Assembly (NCBI GenBank): GCA_011009095.1
Contig: VTPC01089958.1
Span: 250,204-314,203 of the forward strand
Direction: 5' to 3'
From: Ignelater luminosus
Lineage: Eukaryota > Arthropoda > Insecta > Coleoptera > Elateridae
DNA: 64,000 nt
Positions 1-9,735 of the stretch are shown in pieces. A program made the position numbers and the translations under genes. How positions within the stretch are numbered: position 1 is the first letter of the stretch; the number at the start of each line of letters is the position of its first letter. Below the pieces are notes generated by a model. That model worked only from the letters and a program-made list of their open reading frames with translations, was not told where the DNA came from and did not search any database.

Positions 1-92
1 TTTTTAGTATTTTACAGCAATTGTTAATTAAGAGACTTACCAGTAAATTCTACATCTTTTTTCAATCGCAGTAAACAATATCATTATTTTTA

Positions 93-213
93 TTGAGCGA
101 GCTGTAATTTGCATGAACAATTATTTTTTTCTATTTTTACAACCTGTACCGGATCGCAATCTGAACAATCAGGATCTGAGGTGAGATTCCACTCACCCAG
201 ACGTACTTCAATA
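93..213 (-). CDS. CLIP-domain serine protease homologue, downstream exon (partial)
   Basis: Read on the minus strand, an AG acceptor at 214-215 opens an exon whose first base completes the Pro codon left open by the exon at 271-807. It then reads IEVRLGEWNLTSDPDCSD followed by CDPVQ. This VRLGEW...DPDC...C.DPVQ pattern is the stretch that follows the catalytic His in easter/proclotting-enzyme type CLIP proteases. The reading stays open to a TAA at 90-92. The true 3' end is uncertain: family likeness fades after DPVQ near 144, a weak GT follows that point, and a strong GTAAGT donor at 35-40 is not in frame with it. The exons with the catalytic Asp and Ser would lie left of the window. Confidence 0.7.
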
Positions 214-270
214 CTAAAATTCAAACATCTAGAATACAAAAAAGTACCTAATGAAGAAAGCAATACTTAC

Positions 271-807
271 GGTTTCCACTCGTAAGTGGAACAGCTGGCT
301 GAAGTTAAGACAAATCTCTTGTTTATAAGTGAATCACCACATTTAATATTTGTTTCTTCATTTTGTTTATTTTTATGTACTATAGCTACCACCCAGGGAA
401 ACTCATCATATAGAGTCTGCTCACCTCCGACTATTCTGTTATCACTGCCTTGAATACCACAATGAGTCCTGTCTGGTAAATCTATACTATCAATTTCTTT
501 TAAAATTATTGATTCGATTGGGTCAAATTTGTCCCTTATAGTTGGTAGGTATCTCGATTCTTCTGAAGTTTCGTCTAACACACCAAATAGAGCGTCAAGA
601 CTGTCATCTAGAAAGGTGCCCACCTCACCACAGCAAACATACTTGGCCTCTCCATCTTTAGCACAAATTGACGAGTCCTTAAATATTTGATCAGTCGATT
701 TATAAATCGCCGGACATGAAAAATAAGGTATGCACTTTGCTTTTTCTCCATTTGGCGTTGTACAGCTACCATTTAGTGCAACTATTAAGAAAATTAGATT
801 TAAAGGC
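271..807 (-). CDS. CLIP-domain serine protease homologue, CLIP plus start of protease domain, catalytic His missing
   Basis: This is a single internal exon. Its acceptor AG is at 808-809 after a pyrimidine-rich tract, and its donor GTAAGT is at 265-270, leaving CC of a Pro codon. The protein begins with a hydrophobic run (NLIFLIVALNGS) that looks like the end of a signal peptide, so the Met is probably in an upstream exon not identified here. A six-Cys CLIP domain follows (CTTPNGEKAKC, YFSC, SSIC, YVCC), then a linker, CGIQG, and the activation site RIVGGE with FPWVV. The His loop should read TAAHC but reads TSASC, with CGDSLI in place of CGGSLI; flanking cysteines are kept. Such proteins are usually secreted haemolymph cofactors in melanisation or Toll signalling (family knowledge). 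A decaying copy is also possible, but the open frame and good splice sites argue for a real gene. Confidence 0.85.
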
Positions 808-840
808 CTATCATTAAGAAGAAGCACGTATCAATTGAAA

Positions 841-1559
841 TAACATACAATAAAATCTATGTTGGTTGGTTTTTCACCGCTGTGTTTTTCTAACTATGTT
901 GTCACATAAAACAATACTGCGATTCATGCCGGCTATTGTTTTCTCCCGATCTACTTTTTTTCTTGCAATCCTAAGTAAAAAGTATTAACTTCATTTGAAG
1001 TATAACTTCCTAATTATTTCCATGGTCTTCAAGTACTTTAACTGTTTGTTTTTGCTTAAATAAATGTTCAAATGATATTAAATACGCAAGCTTATGTTTT
1101 TGGAACAAATAAATTTCAACTTTAAAGAAATTTAAAATAAAAATACTGAAGATGTAGTTTTGAGAATCGGTGGTAGCTTGAGCAATTAAACTATTCTTTT
1201 CTTAATTCTAAAAAGTTAAATTGAGAAAACTCAACAAGCGATTGCCTTTACTGTGAAAGTTGTTGAAATTTTTCAAGTTTCAACCTTTTTTTGATTTAAT
1301 CTCTGCTTATTAGTAAGGATTCAGAGACGGAGTAAGTATTTTTTGGGTTTAGTTTTAATGATTTGCTGTAAATATGTCACCAAAGCTCTTGCAAGAGAAG
1401 CTTGCGGTAGTTCCAATAAGTGTTGTTTAATCCGGTAGTCAATTTGGTGAGAAATGTATTTATTAAGAAGGAACTGTTTTGAAAAGCTTCTAATTCCTAA
1501 ACATTGCATTATCTTTGAAAAATCATGCAGATATTAAGTACAAGACGTAAGAGCAAATG
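841..1559. other. AT-rich spacer upstream of the protease gene
   Basis: No convincing coding sequence, RNA gene or repeat was recognised. The first exon of the minus-strand protease (initiator Met and start of the signal peptide) should lie here or further right, but no unambiguous exon was found. Confidence 0.5.
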
Positions 1560-2285
1560 CTCGCTGCCAGTCAAACGAAATCTGTAAAATCAATGTCATG
1601 ACAGTGATTTGTAATTTCTTCCATCAATTCGTTTAAATTCTTCGTTCTTCTTTTTAAATCGAGTTTTTCAAAACACCAAATACGAAAAAATTAAGGCGTC
1701 AAGTACGAGTACGAGCTGTAGCTCCATCCTGCTGGAAATAGCCTCGTTGGAGTTGGTCATCGCGCAGTTCATTAACAAAAACATTTAAGATTTCTCTTTC
1801 TCTTTCAGCAATGATAGTGTCATGCAAAAATATAGGCCCAATATGCCTTCTGCGGGACACTGCTATACAAGCATCCACTTTGATGGGATGTTGGGATGTC
1901 TCAACAAAGCTGTGAGGATCTTCAGCACTCCATATTCTATAATTCTGCGAATTTGCGTACCCAAAATAAATGGAACCAGGCCTTGTCGGTGTAAAAAGAC
2001 AAATTCAGCAAATGGTCATTCATATTGTTCTCAAACCATGTACAGTATTCTCTTCCACTACCATAATCTGGTGGTGTAAGTTCTTGCACAGTCGCAATTT
2101 TGTAAGGATATAACTTCAGTTGCTTTTAATAATTTTCTGGCAAGTACTTAAAGGGGTATTGATTTGAAAGTTAGTGGATTTTCCTCGATTACTTGTCTCA
2201 CATCTTCGACGGCTTTAGTGCTCACAGCAGGTCTTCCTGAAGACTTACCCTTCTCAACAGAGCCTGTTCCTACTCATACAAACTT
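1560..2285 (-). mobile_element. Tc1/mariner-superfamily transposase fossil
   Basis: Minus-strand translation gives, in order: a helix-turn-helix linker (GSVEKGKSSGRPAVSTKAVE, about 2170-2275), a TDKAWFHL segment with the first catalytic Asp (about 2000), RIWSAEDPH and SRRRHIGPIFL (about 1830-1930), then NVFVNELRDDQLQRGYFQQD with GAT after it (about 1710-1785), the second catalytic Asp region. This order and these motifs match IS630/Tc1/mariner-type transposases common in insect genomes. At least one frameshift (near 1930-1960) and several stops break it, and the third catalytic Asp region is not recognisable. No terminal inverted repeat was identified. Confidence 0.75.
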
Positions 2286-2304
2286 CTTCTTCTAAACATT
2301 TATC

Positions 2305-2725
2305 GTGTCAATAGGAGAGAAATCCATCGGACCATCTAAATTAAAGTTCTTTTCATCAGAAAAGAGCACTTTTTTCCATTCTTGAGACCAAGAGGTATTT
2401 TCTACAAAATTCTTCCAAACGTGCTGCCTTGTGTACTGGAGTTAGGGCTGGTATTTACACTTTTTTCTTAAAAACTAAATTAGGATCATTACGTAAGATT
2501 TGCCGCACACAACGACTTGTTACAGATAAGTCTAATGTATGCACAATTTGTCCCGAAAACAACTTATTTGACCTAGCCTCGCGTAAAATTAGGCGTTTCT
2601 GTCCTGAACTCAGTTTTCTATTACGATCATGTTTTACAATCTTGCCATATTTATCACCGAGACGTAGAAAATTTACAATCGTGATCTCGCGGAATGTAAA
2701 GTTGTTTTGATTACAAACTTCAATT
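2305..2725 (-). mobile_element. Tc3-like transposase fossil, N-terminal part
   Basis: The minus strand encodes the N-terminal half of a Tc3-like transposase: a helix-turn-helix region (KLSSGQKRLILREA, then SVTSRCVRQILR), then VWKNFVENTSWSQEWKKVLF followed by SDEKNFNLDGP, where SDE carries the first catalytic Asp. The reading breaks right after LDGP, at the junction with the neighbouring mariner-type fossil. That fossil has its own first-Asp motif, so these are two different elements in the same orientation rather than one gene. One stop interrupts it near 2437. Confidence 0.75.
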
Positions 2726-5700
2726 ATGGCCTTTTCTTCGTCACTGAATATTTTACCACACGGTATGACTAAAGTAATTTTAGTATAAATTATAGGGCTG
2801 ATTAAAATTGTTTGATTATTGGTGTTTACCTTTGTTTAAGTATTCTTTCCGTATTCCAATTATAAATCACTTCTTGTTTTAATCCTAGAAACAATCACAT
2901 CCCTGGGCCCTGGTTGTATGGGAACTTCCATACAAATCCGCAGCGTATTACTATTGATAAATAACACACCTTAACATCGCTCTACGCTAAGATTTCTTAG
3001 TGTAACTGACTTCTTCTTCTTCTTCTTTTAGCCCTCCCGCATCCAGCTAATACAGTCATTTATCAAACTAGATTTTTAGCTATAACATGCCAATCGCCGA
3101 CGTACGTTTTTAATTCCAAAACCGACCGCTAGAAAATTTCTTTTTGATTGCTCTTAATGTACATAAACATTTTATTAAAATATTATAAAAACCATTTAAT
3201 AAAAACAAACAATAAATTTGCCCTTGTCGGTGGCAAACGTTAGGGAAAAATGCGTCCTCTATGATTCAAAGACGAATTATTCAAAGTCGTAGAGCACTTC
3301 TCAAAATAAATAGAAAAGTTGGAGAGTGGCATAGTCACATAAAAGTCCATCAATCGATTGACTTTGGTGCATCGGAATTTATTCATTGCATGTCTTCTTA
3401 TTATTGCTTTGAGGAGATTCTCCACAAATCACTATAATGAACTGAATAGAATTCGCTTTAGACAAAAAAGCTATAAATTGTTCAAAGTAAACTGAAAATC
3501 CCGACCAAATTTGTCATCATTATTCCAGTGTATTTTATTTACTAAATAGAAATTTATGAAAATAAGCAGAAAGCATCTTGCCAGAGAAAGGAAGTGAATT
3601 TAGAATATTTTAGTTTCCTCCCGCTTTGGCTTTCCACCACATTTAAGTTAATTTCAAGAACAAATTCGTATTGTCAACATTAGACTAACGAAGAGTAATA
3701 GTTAAATTCATAATATAAACGTTCGGGCTTAATAAAATCGCAGTAAAAGTTAGAAGCGAGTTTTTCCTAGAGAGAAATTTTATAGCATCGTAGTAAAGTC
3801 ATAAAAATTGTTATTACGTTTTATATAATCAAAATCCATTTCTCATAGCGTACACAATATAATACTAATATTTTCTGCATTATAACCTTCCCTTTTTATG
3901 AGTTCGTACATTATTTTAAGCTGTTGCTTATTATATTGAAAGCAACCGTTTTCTAACTTTAAGTTTTAAGAGCATCCTGCTTTAGGAAACCATTAGGTTT
4001 TGCGAATGCAAAAGAGAAGAAAAAATGTGAGCAGCGTCCATAAATCATTCTCTTAAAGCTTAGAGAATATCTCTCTCTCTCTGGAATGAAGTGATTTCGA
4101 GTGAAGTTTTAGATATAACAACGGATGTTTAACAGTGGCGAAGTTGGAGAGTTTTCTTATCTTCAAGTTTTCAGAATACCTTTTAAAGCATTTTAGCAAT
4201 GAATTAGGTGAGAAATTTTAAAACAAAAATATATAAACACGCTTGGAATCTCCTTGATGGCGGGTGTTTTATTTTAGGAGAAAATTTTCCGCTGTCTTAC
4301 TTTTCTGTTTGATATGCAAAAGTTTCCAACTGTCAAGGTTCATTTTGTTTCTACAAATTTACTCTTTTGTCTAAAAAAGTAAAACGAGCGAAAACTGTCA
4401 AAAGAAATTTCTGTATGTGTATAAATTGTATCAAAAAGGGCTAATTTAGAGTTTACCAGAATTATTTTTAAAAAAGCTTAAATGGAGAAAGCTGCCTATA
4501 ACGAGGAAACTTTAGCGATTTCAGAAGTCTTATTGCGAAATCGAACTTCTTAACTACAAAAGGAAACTTGATTGGAATTGAAAGCAATAAATTAATATTT
4601 GGTGTTTTCTCTAATTTTGTTCGTTTACATAAATGTGGAATATTAAAGGCTGGAGACTATTAGATTCTGAAAAGAAGATTAATTGCCATGTTTTAATTAG
4701 TTTACAAAAGGGTTATTTTGTAATATGGAAGTCGACCAGACTGGGCTATATCTCCGTTTGATAGAAGGGAAAATTAGAATTTAACATCAAAATTAACTTT
4801 TACGTACAATTACATTGAACAAGATTATATCATATTGTTGAAATCTTTCTAATGTTTTCAAAAGATAAAATTTAATGAAAGTCTATCTTTTAGAAGTTAA
4901 AAAAGCAATTAGACTGCTATCATTTAAATAAAGTAGCTGTGGGGGCGTAAAAGACAGTAATCGCCGTTGAAGATGTCTAAAATGAATACAGTTTTGCTAT
5001 AAATTTAAAAATTCAATATTTAATTGTAGTCAAGTAGTAGAACTAGAACAATAAGAATAAGTTAGGTTTCATCAGAAAGATGTTCAGTTGCTTCAGACAT
5101 TATTAATTGGAATTTCATATATTTAAGTTAGACAGATATGCATTTGATATTTTAATGAAACCCATCACTTCTATATTTTCGTGCTTGGCAAGTCTCTGAA
5201 ATACAGTTTTTACATTACCACAAAGGGATCTTTTTTCGAACTCGACAAGTAGGTTTAAAATCTTATTCAGCTTTGAATACTATCACGAAAAGTAAACCTC
5301 AGGAGGATAAACAAAAAACATATGTAACATCTAAGCCATCCAGCAAGGAGCAAAGACGATTGGAAGACTCCTATCCAAATCTTATACATTCAAAAAGAGA
5401 ATTGTGTATTATGTAAGCAAATATCTAAAGCTTCTTACTAGTGTGAACTTCAAATGCATAAATGTTTCATAAGGTTACTCACCACTATTGAAGGTTTTTT
5501 ACTAGAATGAATTTTCTCTTTATTCTAAATATAGAGTGATCCGAAAAGGATTTAATTTTAATCATCTTTAGAAGATAAATTAATTAAAAATAAAAGAAGC
5601 CAAACTTAAATCTGTTTCTGTTATTCTCTTCTGAAAAATATAAAACAGAAACCTAGAACTATACATTCATCATCTTTTGTTGCGATATAGTTCCACAATC

Positions 5701-5905
5701 AATGACTTATATCCGCCATTTTAGATTCACTCACCCATCCAGTTGTTTCAACCATCGGCTATCGCTGGTCTCAACTTATCTCAGCTCAGTTCTCCAATCA
5801 GGAAGCAACTCATCGGTATCAATTACTCTATCTTCATCAAATTAAAACGGCGCTTACTTCTGCTAAATCCATTGCTTCCGTAGAAACAACGACCCTAAGA
5901 ATGAG
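2726..5905. other. AT-rich stretch without recognisable genes
   Basis: No family could be assigned on either strand. Only simple-sequence runs stand out: a TTC run near 3010-3028 and a CT run near 4067-4082. The stretch between the two Tc1/mariner fossils and the EcoRI-type minisatellite appears to be ordinary intergenic DNA. Confidence 0.5.
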
Positions 5906-5906
5906 T

Positions 5907-6265
5907 GAATTCATTAAAAATCTACGTTTAACTCCTTCTAACCTAGCAACACTCTTACTTGGGGTGGAATTCATTAGATAAAATTATCGTTTAACTCCTT
6001 CTAACCTAACCACACCCTTGCTATGCCTCCGCGCAAGATTAGGATGGAATTCATCAAAAAAATTAACGTTTAACTCCTTCTAACCTAACCACATCCTCGC
6101 TACACCCCCGTGCAAGATTAGGAAGGAATTCATTAAAAAAATTTACGTTTAACTGCTTCTAACCTAGCAACACCCTTACTTGGAGTGGAATTCATTAAAC
6201 AAATTAACGTTTAACTCCTTCTAAACTAACCACATCTTAGCTACGCCCCCGCGCAGGGTTGGTAG
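5907..6265. repeat. Minisatellite of about five 60-80 bp units, each starting GAATTCATT
   Basis: Units begin with GAATTCATT at 5907, 5967, 6047, 6126 and 6188. They share a core AACGTTTAACTCCTTCTAA. Two unit types are mixed: a short form of about 60-62 bp with ACTTGG(G/A)GTG near its end, and a long form of about 79-80 bp with a GC-rich segment (CCGCGCAAGATTAGG). The order short, long, long, short, long suggests higher-order rearrangement. Every unit carries an EcoRI site. Confidence 0.85.
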
Positions 6266-6484
6266 ACATCCATACGCGGTTCATGCTGCGGTAGGGGGTT
6301 GGTAGTATGCGCAGCAGCTGAATTAGTTGCCAACTTTATTGTTTCTATCGTGCAACATAACTCAAGATGTGCTTAGAAATCGTGTTTGTTTCTCGTCGGT
6401 TTCACCAAGATTGGATTAATTCTCTTTACCTCCGATCACCTAATTGTGTTCCGTGAGCAATTCTGTACCTGCTGATACCAAAAA

Positions 6485-9400
6485 CTTGCTCTCAAAACAT
6501 CGTTTTCCTAGGAGTAGCTATATCGAACCTTGATTGTGCTAAAATGGCTGAGGTAATGTCATCAACGACGAAACTTTTGAAAAATCTGTAATTTGTATGG
6601 CAGGAAAGAATTCTGACGGTTTGATTGTTTGGCCGCCGGCACCAATAGGAGTGTCGACCGCCACATTCGGTTGCAACTGGAAAAGGCAAGATGCAATCGT
6701 TAGCGTTAGAATTGATATGTTAAGAAAGTCGAAGGCGATAAAGGACTGTTAGGACGAATTTTGTTGTAAAATCCAAAATTATTGACTCGTCGAAAGCTCC
6801 TTGACATGGGACACAAAACGCAATTCCAAACGTTCGACTTCATACTTCTAAGAAGGTTTAGAATGTTAAAAAATGCAGTAAAATCACAGACTACGTGCAA
6901 TATAGCTTGGAAGGTTGAGGCTCTGATCAAGAAAATATTGACCACCTTTCTAACACGGAGTGCAGAGGTCTCTAATGTTGCCGCCGTAGATCTAATCTAA
7001 TAAATAACGCAAAAAAACCATTCTTAACGTTAGAATTTATTTTTTTAAAAACGTTCATAGCGTTGCCTCTAAAGACACCTTTTAGTAAAATCCGTATCCA
7101 TGTACAGTATAGAGTGAAAGATCAACAAGCTTTTCGCACTACTCACTAAAGCCGCCTGCGGCAGCCAGTAATTTGCTTGGTCGCAATCTCAACCTTCCAA
7201 GCTGTGTCTCACGTAGTTTTTGACTTTACTAAATTTCTTACTCTTGACACTTATTGACGCTTTCGATGGCAACACTATAAACCTTCCTAGATCAATCGAT
7301 TGCTGGCCACTACAAGTGACTCTAACGCGAAGAGCGGGACGCGGTCATTAAAATTGAAATTCACATCTCTAAGAAAGATCATGGTGATGCCACCTTCGGG
7401 AGAAATTAATGTAAAGACGAAACTTTTAGTAAAATCTAAAACAATGTGCGGCAAAAATCTGACTTTTAAAAGTTAGCGCAGCATGAAAATGCAAAACTCT
7501 GGCCTACTTGATTGTTGTTGATTCAATGAGAAGCGAGCAACTCAGACCTTAGCTTATAAGTAGATGGCAATGCATGCAAGGGCGAAGCTTTTACTAAAGC
7601 TCAACACTGTGTGTGGTGCAGCTCTGACTTATCGACTGTTGGAATATGGAACACGAGACGCAACCTTTAGCGTTAAAATTGATACGCCTAAGCCAAATGC
7701 AGTAAGGATTGTAACGGCAAACCTTTTTGCAAAATCTAAAACAATGTGCAGCACAGCTTTGATATAATTATTATGCCTAACGTTTGACTTTTTTTCTATA
7801 AAGACTCAGTGTGTAATCATAAGCGTGCATGTAAGGTTGAAATCCAACCTTCGGCCGCCACATATAGTCTTGTTTTAGAAGACATAGAATTAACGTTTAA
7901 TGTCGTTGCGTTTACCAAGCAATAAGTGAGTCATATGCAGGCCAAAATAGGCACAGTGCTAAAGGCCAATTGTTGGCCGCGACTCTTAGCTTTAAACTTG
8001 ATTACTCCACAGAGACTTATGGCGTTGCCGCCAATGCAATGGAGTTTTTAAGTGTAAGAACGAAACTTTTAATACAATGCAAAGCTTTGTACTGGAAGTA
8101 TGATGCAAAAGGAAAAAGCCCTGACCTTTGAAACGTTGGTAGCCGCAAATGTGCCTAATAAGAACCGCAAAGTCTAAAGACTTTTAGTAAGACCTAAAGC
8201 TTTGTATTGATGCCCAAAGATGCATAGTTGACAAGGCAAAGACCTGACTAATGATAATTGGTAAACGCCAAAATCGACCGAAGACAGTACGGTGTGAAGG
8301 AGCAAAGCCTTGACTGTTAATACGAAACGCCACTCTTAACATTAGTATTGATTCCTTCAAAAAGGTTCGTGATGGCGTCGCATGATGACGGCATTAAGTG
8401 TAGGGGTGAAACCTTTAGTGGAATTCTGACCGTTGGGTTGTTCGTTGCCGCAGGCGACCCTAATAGGAAACGTGATTCTCCAAGTTAGTATTTAAGCTTC
8501 TTCTAAAAAGGTTCGTGGCAATGTCGCCGAAGGTAAGATTTTCAATAAAATTTGAAACTTTGTTCCTATATTTAGTAAGAAAAAACTCTGTCTGTTTGAT
8601 TCTTGGCCAATTGCACTAACACCAAGCGCAAAACGCTGTTCTTAGAAGTATTATGACGTGGCAAAAAATAATAGTTTTAATAAAATTATGCAAATAAGGC
8701 AGCAATAAGTCTAAAGGTGAGATTTTCAGTAAAATCTGAAACTTTGTTCATATGTTTAGCAAAAAAGAGCCTTGGATGTTTAATCATTGGCCGTCGGCAT
8801 CAATATGGAGCGCGAAACGCTGTTCTTTGCTTTCGAAGTTCATAGTATTAGGCGTCAATTAATGTAAGGAAAAAGCTTTTAGTAAAACACCAAATTATAG
8901 AGAGAAAGAACGAGCCTCTGATTCATCGCGTGTTAACAGCCACAGTCGGTTGCAACATGAAGCCTAAGACCCTTCATGTTAAAATTGATATGTTTAGCAA
9001 AGCCTATAATGCTGCCGCCAAACGCAACAAAGACTGTTAGGACAGAATGTCTTTGTTAAATCCAAACTATGTGCGACGTAGCGTAAAATGATGCAACTTT
9101 GAGGTGTCTTAGTTATAATCTATAGTCGATAGGTTAAACGTTAGCACTGATACTTTTAGAGGGTTCAGAGTTTAATGCCGTTGCCATTACCAGAAGCTTA
9201 ATTGTATACATATGCATTACAAAGGTAGCATAGCATGGAAGGACAAAATCCTGACCGTTTCTACATCAATCGCGATCTTAACGTTAAAATTGAAGTGATT
9301 GATGGTGTAGTAATGGCTATCAAGACGAAGATTTTAGTAAAATATGAAACTTTGTATGTGTATGACAGCAACTGACTTACTGATCATCCATAGAATTAGC

Positions 9401-9735
9401 ATTGATCCTTCTAAGAAAGTTTTTGTGCAGCCATCAATCGATTTAAACGTGAAATATGACTTTTGGCCGCCACAGGCGGCCTTGTATTGGAAGCGCAGAA
9501 TTGATGTTTAATATCAATGCGTTTAAAAAAATAAATAAAGGTGACACAGTGTGGAAGGGTAAAGACTTCTATTGGTCTATTGGTCACCGCAGTAATTCTT
9601 TATGTTGTAATTGACTATTCTAGAAAAGACTTATGGTGTCGGCAGCAAAGAGTTTCAAGGCAAAGCTTTTAGTCAAATCTGAAGCTTGTATGTATGTGAC
9701 AGAAACTGACTGGTTAAATGTTGACCGCCGTAGAC
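6485..9735. repeat. Long field of decayed tandem repeats (roughly 130-220 bp spacing)
   Basis: Variants of a few phrases recur throughout: AAACTTTTAGTAAAATCT (clear at about 7417, 8055, 8713, 8878, 9333, 9667), TTAACGTTARAATTGAT followed by CTTCTAAAAA, GCCGCCACAGGCGACC, and GARACGC. The phrases keep the same order, with irregular spacing, as expected of an old satellite-like array disrupted by indels. No protein family is recognisable. The last units run directly into the block duplicated at 13469. Confidence 0.7.
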
